Assembly: GCF_001477625.1 (NCBI RefSeq)
Contig: NZ_CP013692.1
Coordinates: forward strand, 4,340,001-4,404,000
DNA length: 64,000 nt
Origin: Paucibacter sp. KCTC 42545
GTDB lineage: Bacteria > Pseudomonadota > Gammaproteobacteria > Burkholderiales > Burkholderiaceae_C
Direction: 5' to 3'
Shown here: piece after piece, positions 1 to 8,347 of the stretch
Layout: each line of letters opens with the position of its first letter
Position numbering within the stretch: the stretch's first letter is position 1
Notes under the pieces: model-generated
What the model was told of the DNA's origin: nothing
What the model saw: the letters and a program-made list of their open reading frames with translations, nothing else
Databases searched by the model: none
Translations under genes and position numbers: made by a program

Positions 1-145
1 ATCTATGTTTTTTAATGATAGCTTGCGCTCGCCTTTTCCCATGTTCAAAAAACAACGGGCAGTCTGGTGTTGCGCGCCATGCGAACCAGGCTCTGCCCCT
101 CGGGAGACATCATGTTCAGGTCCCATACACTTGCGTCTGGATTAG

Positions 146-307
146 AGGCGTGCCTCTTTTTTAGACCTTCTGTTTTCCAACTTTGCCGACCAGACCAAGG
201 CCTACTCGGACATCTACCTGAAAGGCGGCAAGTGGATCAAGCTGCCCTTCAGCGAAGCCGATATCAAGGCGGACCCGGCTTACAAGAGCATCACCATCAG
301 TGAATGA
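146..307 (+). pseudogene. 3' remnant of an unidentified gene
   Basis: This open frame is closed upstream by TAG at 143-145 and ends with TGA at 305-307. It has no ATG or GTG start. From about base 179 the translation looks like natural protein (it contains AYSDIYLKGGKWIKLPF and ends in SITISE), whereas the part upstream does not. Its stop overlaps the GTG start of the next gene, the geometry expected of a translationally coupled pair. I infer the tail of a gene whose 5' part was lost or frameshifted. I do not recognise the family. Bases 1-145 show no supported feature. Confidence 0.4.
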
Positions 308-1703
308 GCATCCTCCTGCCGTGAAAGCTGCCTTGCCCGAGGTGCTGCTGCTCGCTTTGCAGCAGCGTTTTGGGCCGCGCTGCAACACCAGCCTGGCCAT
401 GCGTGAGCAGCATGGCCGGGATGAGTCGCCCATCGATATGCCGCCACCCGATGTGGTGGTGTTTGCCGAGTCGGTGGAGGAAATTGCCTTTGTGCTGGGC
501 CTGGCCCATGCGCATGCTGTGGCGGTGATCCCTTACGGCACCGGCACGTCACTGGAAGGCCATGTGCTGGCGGTGCAGGGCGGCATCAGCTTGGATGTTT
601 CGCGCATGAACAAGATCTTGGCCGTTCATGCCGAGGATCTGACCGTGACCGTGCAGGCCGGGGTGACCCGCAAGCAGCTCAACGAGGAATTGCGCCACGC
701 CGGCTTGTTCTTCCCCATCGACCCGGGGGCCGATGCCTCGCTGGGCGGCATGGCGGCCACTCGCGCCAGCGGCACCAACGCCGTGCGTTACGGCACCATG
801 CGTGAAAACGTCTTGGGGCTGACCGTGGTGTCGGGCCAGGGCCAGGTCTTGCCCACCGGCACGCGGGCCCGCAAAAGCAGCGCTGGCTATGACCTGACCC
901 GCTTATTCGTGGGCAGCGAGGGCACGCTGGGGGTGATTGCCGAGGTGACGCTGCGTGTCTATCCGCTGCCTGAAGCGGTGTCGGCCGCGGTCTGCTTTTT
1001 TGCCTCGGTGGACGCCGCGGTGCAGACCGCCATCCAGATCATCCAACTGGGCGTGCCGATTGCGCGCTGTGAGTTGCTGGACGCCAATGCGGTGCGGGCG
1101 GTCAATGCGCACGACAAGCTGGGCCTGCGCGAAGCACCCATGCTCTTGATGGAATTCCACGGTTCACCGGCCAGCGTGGCCGAGCAGGCGCAGACGGTGC
1201 AAGCCATCGCCGGCGAGTTCGGCGGCAAGGACTTTGAATGGGCCACCACGCCCGAGGCGCGCACCAAGCTCTGGACGGCGCGCCACCATGCTTATCTGTC
1301 GGCGCTGCAAACTAGGCCGGGTTGCCGCTGTGTGACCACGGACAGTTGCGTGCCCATCTCGCGCCTAGCCGAGATCATCAATGCCTCGGTGGAAGATGTG
1401 GAGGCTGCAGGCCTGCCGTATTACATCGTGGGCCACGTGGGAGATGGCAACTTCCACATGGCTTATCTGATCGACCCGGCCATTGCGCAGGAGCGCGAAA
1501 CGGCCGAGCGCCTGAGCCATCAAATGGTGCGGCGCGCGATCCAGTTGAACGGCACTTGCAGCGGCGAGCATGGCATTGGCCTGCACAAGCAGGGCTTTTT
1601 GCTGGAAGAGGCGGGTGAGCTGGCGGTGGACATGATGCGCAACATCAAAAAGGCGCTGGACCCGCGCGGCATCATGAATCCCGGCAAGATCTTCCGAGCC
1701 TGA
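300..1703 (+). CDS. FAD-binding oxidase, GlcD/D-lactate dehydrogenase family
   Basis: A 467-residue flavoprotein of the GlcD family, whose members oxidise D-2-hydroxy acids such as D-lactate or glycolate and pass electrons to cytochromes or quinones. The PCMH-type FAD domain covers about residues 50-225 and contains PYGTGTSLEGH near 79-88. The C-terminal oxidase domain carries HVGDGNFH and GEHGIGLHK (His near 424), the family's conserved motifs. Length fits the single-subunit family. The chosen GTG start at 300 overlaps the stop of the upstream remnant; an in-frame Met at residue 34 is a weaker alternative. No other glc subunits lie nearby, so D-lactate dehydrogenase is somewhat likelier than a GlcDEF complex, but the substrate is not settled by sequence. 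Confidence 0.9.
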   Translation: MNEHPPAVKAALPEVLLLALQQRFGPRCNTSLAMREQHGRDESPIDMPPPDVVVFAESVEEIAFVLGLAHAHAVAVIPYGTGTSLEGHVLAVQGGISLDVSRMNKILAVHAEDLTVTVQAGVTRKQLNEELRHAGLFFPIDPGADASLGGMAATRASGTNAVRYGTMRENVLGLTVVSGQGQVLPTGTRARKSSAGYDLTRLFVGSEGTLGVIAEVTLRVYPLPEAVSAAVCFFASVDAAVQTAIQIIQLGVPIARCELLDANAVRAVNAHDKLGLREAPMLLMEFHGSPASVAEQAQTVQAIAGEFGGKDFEWATTPEARTKLWTARHHAYLSALQTRPGCRCVTTDSCVPISRLAEIINASVEDVEAAGLPYYIVGHVGDGNFHMAYLIDPAIAQERETAERLSHQMVRRAIQLNGTCSGEHGIGLHKQGFLLEEAGELAVDMMRNIKKALDPRGIMNPGKIFRA

Positions 1704-1913
1704 ATCGGCGCTAAAAAGCAGGTCAATCGGGCCATCAAGGGTCTAGCGAGGCCGGCGACTACCCCCTTGAGTGCGGGGTTTGGGGGTGTAAATGTCACGC
1801 CCTTCGCCCATACCAATCAGCTACCAGCCGTAAGGCATATCCATCAGGGTTTGTGCTCAGTAGACTCTCCCTGTTGCCCGAATTTTGGGCTCACAAAGCT
1901 TTAAAGGCAGGAT
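1704..1913. promoter_or_regulatory. Intergenic region ahead of the PEP-CTERM gene
   Basis: No gene is seen in these 210 bases. ACCCCC at 1761-1766 can pair with GGGGGT at 1782-1787 across a 15-base loop. It could be part of an operator or a weak hairpin after the oxidase gene. No convincing -35/-10 pair is visible. AGGA just before the ATG at 1914 is a plausible ribosome-binding site. Confidence 0.25.
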
Positions 1914-2981
1914 ATGAACAAGCGTTTGCGTGCATTGGGTGGACTTCGACTGGTCTCTATTGCGGCTCTGGCTATGGCGGGTGCCACGGCTCAGGCGCTG
2001 CCGACGATCGACTTCGGCGTGGCCTCGTCTTACAGCGGCTTCTTCTTCGGCAATGTGGGCCGAGCCGCCGATGTGGAAGGCCGCTTGGCGGTCGGCGGCA
2101 ACCTGACGCACGGCTTTGACGTTGGTTACCGTAATCCCTACGGCGCCACCGCGCCTTCGCTGGTGGTGGGCGGCAATGTCACCTGGAATGCCGGCACGGT
2201 CTACAACGGCCCGGCCTACAAGACCGACACCAATGCCTCCATCGGCCCTTGGGTGCCCAAGCCCGGCCAGAAGGCAACGGCCGTGTACGGCGGCAGCTTT
2301 GACAACAGCAATAAATGGGGTGGTCAGAACTGGGTGCCGGACGGCCAGTTCAGCAAGCAGCCAGGTTTCCTCGACTTCGCGGCCGCTAAGACGCAGTTGA
2401 ACAGCTTGTCCAGCAGCCTGTCTGGTTTGGCGGCTAACGGCCAAATCAAGCAAGAAAACTCGGGCTTCACTTTGATCGGTGACGGTGTCTCCGACCTGGT
2501 GGTGTTCAATTTGGGCAATACCAGCAATATCGCCAACCTGACCTTCAGCGGCATCAAGGCCGGCGCCCATGTGGTGATCAATAGCAGCGCGTCGCAAGTG
2601 AACTTCAGCGGCGGCCTGGGTGGCGACAAGGCGAACTCGACCGATGTTCAGGCCAAGCTGCGTGACCGTCTGGTGTTCAATCTGCCCAATGCCACGGCAG
2701 TGGATGTGTCGACCTTTCTGAACGGCAGCGTGCTCGCCACTCAAGCCCTTCTGACCGGCAGCGGCCATTTGGAAGGCACAGTGATCGCCAACGGCCTGAG
2801 CACCAAGCAAGTGATCGGCTGGGATGGCAAGCCTTATGAAGTGGCACTGGAACTCGGTTACGAGACCTTCCAGCCCTTCACCAGCGCTGTGCCCGAGCCC
2901 GAGACCTACGCCATGATGTTGGCCGGCATTGCCGCCATTGGCCTGTTGAAGCGTCGCCGCGCGCAAGCTAGCAAGGCTTAA
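1914..2981 (+). CDS. PEP-CTERM protein, choice-of-anchor A family
   Basis: A 355-residue exported surface protein. It starts with an Arg/Lys-rich N-region and a hydrophobic signal peptide ending near residue 28 (ATAQA). The body fits the choice-of-anchor A domain: glycine- and asparagine-rich beta-strand sequence with LAVGGNL and LVVGGNVTWN. The C-terminus is a standard PEP-CTERM sorting signal: VPEPETYAMM, a hydrophobic stretch, then an RRR cluster. Such proteins are processed by an exosortase (EpsH/XrtA type) and are often tied to exopolysaccharide or floc formation. No exosortase is in this window, so the sorting enzyme must be elsewhere. The gene stands alone. Confidence 0.9.
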   Translation: MNKRLRALGGLRLVSIAALAMAGATAQALPTIDFGVASSYSGFFFGNVGRAADVEGRLAVGGNLTHGFDVGYRNPYGATAPSLVVGGNVTWNAGTVYNGPAYKTDTNASIGPWVPKPGQKATAVYGGSFDNSNKWGGQNWVPDGQFSKQPGFLDFAAAKTQLNSLSSSLSGLAANGQIKQENSGFTLIGDGVSDLVVFNLGNTSNIANLTFSGIKAGAHVVINSSASQVNFSGGLGGDKANSTDVQAKLRDRLVFNLPNATAVDVSTFLNGSVLATQALLTGSGHLEGTVIANGLSTKQVIGWDGKPYEVALELGYETFQPFTSAVPEPETYAMMLAGIAAIGLLKRRRAQASKA

Positions 2982-3007
2982 CAGGCCGGGATGGCCTGAC
3001 AAAGTCC

Positions 3008-3043
3008 GGTGCCGGCCTCGCTCAATGAGGCGGCGCCGGCACC
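3008..3043. terminator. Hairpin between convergent genes
   Basis: GGTGCCGGC (3008-3016) pairs perfectly with GCCGGCACC (3035-3043). It sits between the PEP-CTERM gene and the end of spoVR and overlaps the last spoVR codons. There is no T-tract, so a terminator role is only likely. Confidence 0.4.
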
Positions 3044-4629
3044 TGCCAGCGCTGGGTGATATCGCCCTTGTCGTTGGCGCTTTCCAGCTGCACGCCAAAG
3101 CCCCACAGCCGGGCCACATGCTTGAGCACCTCTTGCGCGCTCTCGTGCAGGGGCCGGTTGTTGTGCTGGGTATGGCGCAGGGTGAGTGAGCGATTGCCGC
3201 GCAGATTCACATCCCAGACCTGAATATTGGGCTCGCGGGTGCTGAGGTCGTACTGCCGCGCCAGTGCCTCGCGCACATGCTGGTAGCCCGCGTCATCGTG
3301 GATGGCGGAGATCTCGTATTCCTTCTCGGCCTCGTCATCGACGATGGCAAACAGGCGGAACTCGCGCATCAGGTGCGGGCTGAGGTACTGGCAGATGAAG
3401 CTCTCATCCTTGAAGTTGCGCATCGCGTGGTCGATGGTGGGCAGCCAGTCCTGGCCGGCGATGTCGGGGAACCAGCGCCGGTCTTCCTCGGTCGGCTTTT
3501 CGCAGATGCGCTTGATGTCGGTGTACATCGCAAAGCCCAGCGCATAGGGGTTGAGATTGGCCATGGGCTGCTGCGCCACCACATTGGTGTGTGACTTGAG
3601 CCATTCGATCATCATGCCGTCGCTCAAATAGCCGTCGTCGTACATCTGATTGAGCAGGCGGTGGTGCCAGAAGGTGGCCCAGCCTTCGTTCATCACCTGG
3701 GTTTGGCGCTGCGGGTAGAAGTATTGGGCGATCTTGCGCACGATGCGCACGATCTCGCGCTCCCAGGGTTCCAGCAGCGGGGCGTTTTTTTCGATGAAGT
3801 AGAGGATGTTCTCCTGCGGCTCATCCGGGAAGCGGCGTGCCGCGGCAGCCTCATCGGCCTTGTCGGCACGGCGGGGCAGGGTGCGCCACAGGTCATTGAC
3901 CTGCTGCTGGGCATGGGCCTCGCGTTCGATCAGGCGGCTGCGCTCTTGCGCCAGCGAGAGCTTGGCGGGCCGGCGGTAGCGGTCAACACCGTAAGACATC
4001 AGCGAGTGGCAGGAATCCAGCAGCGCCTCCACGCGCGCCAGGCCATGGCGCTCTTCGCATTCGGCGACGAAGTTTTTGGCATAGACCAAGTAGTCAATGA
4101 TGCTGGACGCGTCGGTCCACATGCGGAAGAGATAGTTGCCCTTGAAGAAGCTGTTGTGCCCGTAGCTGGCGTGCGCAATCACCAGGGCCTGCATGGCCAT
4201 GGTGTTCTCTTCCATCAGGTAGGCGATGCAAGGGTCGGAGTTGATGACGATCTCGTAGGCCAGGCCCATCTGCCCGCGTTTGTAATTGCGCTCGGTGGCG
4301 ATGAATTCCTTGCCATAGCTCCAGTGCCGGTAGTTCACCGGCATGCCGACCGAGGCGTAGGCATCCATCATTTGCTCGGCGGTGATGATCTCCAGCTGAT
4401 TCGGGTAGGTGTCCAGGCCATAGCGCTTGGCGGTGGCGCGGATCACCTCGTGGTATTGCTCAATCAGCTCAAAAGTCCAGTCGCTGGGCGAGGGCAGGGG
4501 CTGCTCGGGCCGGCGCTCCAGCGGCAGCATCTGGCGCAGGGGCGGCTTCTTGCGGTGCTCGCCAAAGTCTTCACCTTGATGCAGGGGGGCAGGGCTGGCG
4601 CTCGTCGTGGTGCTGCTACTGCTGCTCAT
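3022..4629 (-). CDS. spoVR: SpoVR family protein
   Basis: A 535-residue member of the SpoVR/YcgB family, named for a Bacillus sporulation gene but widespread in bacteria that do not sporulate; the biochemical role is unknown. The usual family body begins near residue 40 after a Ser/Thr-rich N-terminus and is conserved to the end, including YPNQLEIITAEQMMDAY and NEGWATFWHH. Its start overlaps the yeaH stop by four bases (ATGA), so the two are translationally coupled. It is the last gene of the prkA-yeaH-spoVR operon. In enterobacteria the homologous genes respond to stationary phase and nitrogen stress (family knowledge). Confidence 0.95.
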   Translation of the reverse strand: MSSSSSTTTSASPAPLHQGEDFGEHRKKPPLRQMLPLERRPEQPLPSPSDWTFELIEQYHEVIRATAKRYGLDTYPNQLEIITAEQMMDAYASVGMPVNYRHWSYGKEFIATERNYKRGQMGLAYEIVINSDPCIAYLMEENTMAMQALVIAHASYGHNSFFKGNYLFRMWTDASSIIDYLVYAKNFVAECEERHGLARVEALLDSCHSLMSYGVDRYRRPAKLSLAQERSRLIEREAHAQQQVNDLWRTLPRRADKADEAAAARRFPDEPQENILYFIEKNAPLLEPWEREIVRIVRKIAQYFYPQRQTQVMNEGWATFWHHRLLNQMYDDGYLSDGMMIEWLKSHTNVVAQQPMANLNPYALGFAMYTDIKRICEKPTEEDRRWFPDIAGQDWLPTIDHAMRNFKDESFICQYLSPHLMREFRLFAIVDDEAEKEYEISAIHDDAGYQHVREALARQYDLSTREPNIQVWDVNLRGNRSLTLRHTQHNNRPLHESAQEVLKHVARLWGFGVQLESANDKGDITQRWQVPAPPH

Positions 4630-5906
4630 TTGTTCGCCCCTTCCTTCTTGAACAACTCCCGGAACACCGGGTAGATCTGCGCGGCTTCGGTGGCCTTGCG
4701 CATGGCGAAGTGGCTGACGTCTTCACTCAGCTTGACGTATTCCTCCCAGAGGTTTTGCTCTTGCTCGGCCACTTGCACATAGGCGAAGTAGCGGCATTGC
4801 GGCAGGATTTTCTCGGCCAGCAACTCACGGCATTTGCCGCTGTCGTGGTGCCAGTTGTCGCCGTCGCTGGCCTGGGCGCCGTAGATATTCCATTCGCTGC
4901 GCGGGTAGCGTGCGCGAATGATTTCTTCCATCAGCACCAAGGCGCTGGAGACCACCGTGCCGCCGGTCTCGGTGGCGTGGAAGAAATTCTGCTCGTCCAC
5001 CTCCTGCGCCTGGGTGTGGTGGCGGATGAAGACCACATCAATCTTCTCGTAATGCCGCGTCAGGAAGAGATAGAGCAGGATGAAGAAGCGCTTGGCCAAG
5101 TCCTTGCGGCTCTCGTCCATGGAACCCGACACATCCATCAAGCAAAACATCACCGCGCGGCTGCTGGGCACCGGGGTGCGCACGCGGTTGCGAAAGCGCA
5201 GATCGATGGGATCCAGGAAGGGGATGGCATCGATGCGGCCGCGCAGATGCTGGATGCGCTCTTCGGTTTCGGTCCGCAGGTGCAGCACCTCGGGGTCGCG
5301 GCTGTCTTCGCGCTTGATGAGCGCCAGGCGCTCCTCCAGCTCATGTAGCTCGCGGCGTTTGTCGGTGCCCAGGGCGATGCGGCGCCCCAAGGCTCCGCGC
5401 ATGCTGCGGATCACATGCAGGTTGGTGGGTGTGCCGTCGCTGGTGAAGCCGGCGCGGTGGCTTTTCCATTCCGGCGTTTCGGCCAGCTGGGTGCGTTCCA
5501 GATTGGGCAGGGCCAGGTCCTCAAAGAAGACCTGCATGAACTCCTCTTTGCTGAGATGGAAGACGAAGTCGTCGTCACCCTCGCCGGAATCGCTGGCCTG
5601 CCCGCCACCCTGGCCTTGGCCGCCCCCCTTGGGCTTGGGCAGGCGGTCGCCTTTGACATGCTCGGTATTGCCGGGCCGCACCACCTCGCGACGGCCGCCT
5701 TCGCCATGGCCGAAGACGGGTTCGTTCAAATCCTTTTTGGGGATGTGAACGTCCTCGCCCTGGTTCATATCGCGGATGCCGCGCCCGTCCACGGCACGCC
5801 GCACGGCCTCGCGGATCTGTGCCTTGTGGCGTTGCAGAAAGCGCTCGCGGTTGCCAATCGACTTGTTCTTGCCCGACAGCCGTCTATCGATGATTTGCTG
5901 CAGCAT
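4626..5906 (-). CDS. yeaH: DUF444 family protein (YeaH type)
   Basis: A 426-residue protein of the YeaH/YhbH (DUF444) family. The C-terminal half is a von Willebrand factor A-like domain with the metal site DVSGS starting at about Asp258. A glycine-rich, low-complexity linker lies near residues 93-110. The family works with the PrkA kinase in stress adaptation; YeaH is a proposed PrkA partner, but the mechanism is not settled. The gene lies 45 bases after prkA and overlaps spoVR by four bases, which makes a typical three-gene operon. Confidence 0.93.
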   Translation of the reverse strand: MLQQIIDRRLSGKNKSIGNRERFLQRHKAQIREAVRRAVDGRGIRDMNQGEDVHIPKKDLNEPVFGHGEGGRREVVRPGNTEHVKGDRLPKPKGGGQGQGGGQASDSGEGDDDFVFHLSKEEFMQVFFEDLALPNLERTQLAETPEWKSHRAGFTSDGTPTNLHVIRSMRGALGRRIALGTDKRRELHELEERLALIKREDSRDPEVLHLRTETEERIQHLRGRIDAIPFLDPIDLRFRNRVRTPVPSSRAVMFCLMDVSGSMDESRKDLAKRFFILLYLFLTRHYEKIDVVFIRHHTQAQEVDEQNFFHATETGGTVVSSALVLMEEIIRARYPRSEWNIYGAQASDGDNWHHDSGKCRELLAEKILPQCRYFAYVQVAEQEQNLWEEYVKLSEDVSHFAMRKATEAAQIYPVFRELFKKEGANK

Positions 5907-5951
5907 GAGGTGTCCCTGCTTTGGTCACGCTCTGACTTTTATGGGTGCCGT

Positions 5952-7874
5952 TCAGGAGCTCTTGCGTACGCGCAGATACCACTCGCATAAGAGCCTGACC
6001 TGTTTGGCCGTGTAGCCCTTGCCGACCATGCGATTGACGAAGTCCTCGTGCTTCTTGGCCTCGTCCGCACTGGCCTTGGCGTTGAAGCTAATCACCGGCA
6101 GCAACTCCTCGGTGTTGGAGAACATCTTCTTCTCGATCACCGTGCGCAGCTTCTCGTAACTGGTCCAGGCCGGGTTCTTGCCGGCGTTGTTGGCGCGCGC
6201 ACGCAGCACGAAGTTGACGATCTCGTTGCGGAAGTCTTTTGGGTTGCTGATGCCGGCGGGCTTTTCGATCTTCTCCAGCTCGGCATTCAGGGCCACGCGG
6301 TCGAACACCTCGCCGGTGTCGGTGTCGCGGTATTCCTGGTCCTGAATCCAGTAGTCTGCGTAGGTGACGTAACGGTCGAAGATGTTCTGGCCGTACTCGG
6401 AGTAACTCTCCAGATAAGCGGTCTGAATCTCCTTGCCGATGAACTCGGCATAGCGCGGCGAGATCGATTCCTTGATGAAGCCGATGTACTTCTGCTCGAT
6501 GTCGGCGGGGAACTGCTCGCGCTCAATCTGCTGCTCCAGCACATACATCAGGTGCACCGGATTGGCGGCCACCTCGGCGCTGTCGAAGTTGAAAACCTTG
6601 GACAGAATCTTGTAGGCGAAGCGGGTCGAGATGCCGCTCATGCCCTCGTCCACACCGGCGTAGTCACGGTATTCCTGATAGCTCTTGGCGCGCGGGTCGG
6701 TGTCTTTGAGGTTCTCGCCGTCGTAGACCTGCATCTTGGAATACAGCGAGGAGTTTTCGGGCTCCTTCAGCCGGGTCAGGATGGCGAACTGGCTCATGAT
6801 CTTGAGCGTGCCCGGGGCGCATTTGGCCTCGGCCAGCGAGCTGCCGCGGATCAGCTTCTCGTAGATCTTCACCTCTTCGCTAACGCGCAGGCAGTACGGT
6901 ACCTTGACGATGTAGATGCGGTCCAGGAAGGCTTCGTTGTTCTTGTTATTGCGGAAGGTCTTCCACTCGCTCTCATTGCTGTGGGCCAGCACGATACCGT
7001 CGAAGGGGATCGCACCAAAGCCCTCCGTGCCCTTGTAATTGCCTTCTTGCGTGGCGGTCAGCAAGGGGTGCAGCACCTTGATCGGCGCCTTGAACATTTC
7101 CACAAACTCCAGCAAGCCTTGGTTGGCCAGGCACAGGCCGCCGGAATAGCTGTAGGCATCGGGGTCGTCTTGCGAGAAGGTCTCGAGCTTGCGGATATCC
7201 ACCTTGCCGACCAGGGAAGAAATGTCCTGGTTGTTCTCATCGCCCGGCTCGGTCTTGGCCACGCCCACTTGCTTGAGCACGCTGGGGTAGCGCTTGACCA
7301 CTTTGAAGCGGCGGATGTCGCCACCAAACTCTTCCAGGCGCTTGACCGCCCAGGGGCTGAGGATGCGGTTCAGGTAGCGGCGCGGGATGCCGTATTCCTG
7401 CTCCAGTAGGGGGCCGTCCTCGGCCGGGTCGAACAGGCCCAGCGGGCTTTCGTTCACCGGCGAGCCGGCCAGGGCGTAGAAGGGCACCTGCTCCATCAGC
7501 TGCTTGAGCCGTTCGGCGATGGAGCTTTTGCCGCCCCCCACCGGGCCCAGCAAATAGAGGATTTGCTTCTTCTCTTCCAAGCCTTGGGCGGCATGGCGGA
7601 AGTAGCTCACCACTTGTTCGATGGCTTCTTCGAGGCCGTAGAACTCCGCGAAAGCGGGGTAGATCTTGATGGTCTTGTTGGCGAACAGGCGCGACAGTCG
7701 GGTGTCGTTGCGCGTGTCTATCATCTGCGGCTCACCGATGGCCTGCAGCATGCGCTCGGCGGCGGTGGCGTAGGCCAGAGGGCTGCGCTTGCACTCGGCA
7801 AGGTAGTCTTCCAGCGAGAGTTCCTCAACCCGGGTGCGCTCGTAGCGCGCGGCAAAACTGCTGATCACGTCCAT
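5952..7874 (-). CDS. prkA: PrkA family serine protein kinase
   Basis: A 640-residue PrkA (YeaG) protein: an AAA+ ATPase module fused to a C-terminal kinase-like domain. A Walker A motif, GPVGGGKSS, starts near residue 110. I chose the ATG at 7874 because AGGAGGT lies six bases upstream and homologues begin at MDVISSF; the reading frame stays open 15 codons further. It is the first gene of the operon with yeaH and spoVR. Enterobacterial homologues are induced in nitrogen starvation and stationary phase; here a long hairpin and a palindrome occur in the upstream region. Confidence 0.95.
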   Translation of the reverse strand: MDVISSFAARYERTRVEELSLEDYLAECKRSPLAYATAAERMLQAIGEPQMIDTRNDTRLSRLFANKTIKIYPAFAEFYGLEEAIEQVVSYFRHAAQGLEEKKQILYLLGPVGGGKSSIAERLKQLMEQVPFYALAGSPVNESPLGLFDPAEDGPLLEQEYGIPRRYLNRILSPWAVKRLEEFGGDIRRFKVVKRYPSVLKQVGVAKTEPGDENNQDISSLVGKVDIRKLETFSQDDPDAYSYSGGLCLANQGLLEFVEMFKAPIKVLHPLLTATQEGNYKGTEGFGAIPFDGIVLAHSNESEWKTFRNNKNNEAFLDRIYIVKVPYCLRVSEEVKIYEKLIRGSSLAEAKCAPGTLKIMSQFAILTRLKEPENSSLYSKMQVYDGENLKDTDPRAKSYQEYRDYAGVDEGMSGISTRFAYKILSKVFNFDSAEVAANPVHLMYVLEQQIEREQFPADIEQKYIGFIKESISPRYAEFIGKEIQTAYLESYSEYGQNIFDRYVTYADYWIQDQEYRDTDTGEVFDRVALNAELEKIEKPAGISNPKDFRNEIVNFVLRARANNAGKNPAWTSYEKLRTVIEKKMFSNTEELLPVISFNAKASADEAKKHEDFVNRMVGKGYTAKQVRLLCEWYLRVRKSS

Positions 7875-7942
7875 GCTGACCTCCTGTAAGGTCCCTGGCG
7901 CTACACAGATACAGGGCACGCATCTGGCATCGTCTGGGAAGA

Positions 7943-7984
7943 TCTGATGGCGTCCTCTGGCTCATTGCAGAGGGCGTCATCAGA
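7943..7984. repeat. Long hairpin upstream of prkA
   Basis: Bases 7943-7959 pair with 7968-7984 over 17 positions, counting two G-T wobbles, around an 8-base loop. It lies about 70 bases before the prkA start codon. It could be a 5' leader structure of prkA or a terminator for whatever lies upstream. No T-tract follows on the minus strand. Confidence 0.5.
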
Positions 7985-7995
7985 GCTTTCCTGGT

Positions 7996-8010
7996 TTCAG
8001 CTTAGCTGAA
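7996..8010. promoter_or_regulatory. Palindrome TTCAGCT-T-AGCTGAA
   Basis: A perfect 7+7 palindrome with one central base, about 120 bases upstream of the prkA start. It is a candidate operator for the stress operon. The binding protein is unknown. Confidence 0.35.
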
Positions 8011-8316
8011 TCCGAAGCCGCTGACGGGCACTTGAATAGGTGTCTGAGCAACAGTAAGTTTTGTTTCGTCCTGGTTGAAAGCTTGAACTTTGTACCGGCT
8101 GACAAAGGCCTGAAAAACTGGGTCTTCCTGATGCTTTAACTGGTCAAGAGCGCTTGCCGTTGACAGGGCTTGCTGCCCGCTTGGAACTGATTGTGCACCT
8201 GTGCAAAGCCGCTTGCTTGCTGTGGTTTTGAATGAACTTAATTTATTCTTGATCAGACCGGCACGGCCTGCTGATACGGCCCGCCTCACAAACGAAAAAG
8301 CCGTGCAATGTGTCAC
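8002..8316 (-). CDS. Doubtful small ORF or gene remnant
   Basis: A 104-codon minus-strand frame in the gap between prkA and parB. The last half (HQEDPVFQAFVSRYKVQ, ending SGFGFS) looks like real protein and its base composition is lower in GC than the neighbours. The apparent ATG at 8316, however, lies inside a terminator hairpin, and no ribosome-binding site is seen. A hairpin follows its stop codon. It may be a small unrecognised protein with a non-ATG start or a decayed gene. Apart from the hairpins and palindrome listed, I see nothing else in 7875-8347. Confidence 0.22.
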   Translation of the reverse strand: MTHCTAFSFVRRAVSAGRAGLIKNKLSSFKTTASKRLCTGAQSVPSGQQALSTASALDQLKHQEDPVFQAFVSRYKVQAFNQDETKLTVAQTPIQVPVSGFGFS

Positions 8317-8324
8317 GGCTTTTT
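8295..8324. terminator. Strong bidirectional terminator after parB
   Basis: AAAAAGCCGTG (8295-8305) and CACGGCTTTTT (8314-8324) form a perfect 11-bp stem with an 8-base loop. A-tracts and T-tracts are built into the arms. It lies 24 bases past the parB stop on the minus strand. Confidence 0.85.
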
Positions 8325-8347
8325 GGCGTTAGGACGGGGCAAATGCT

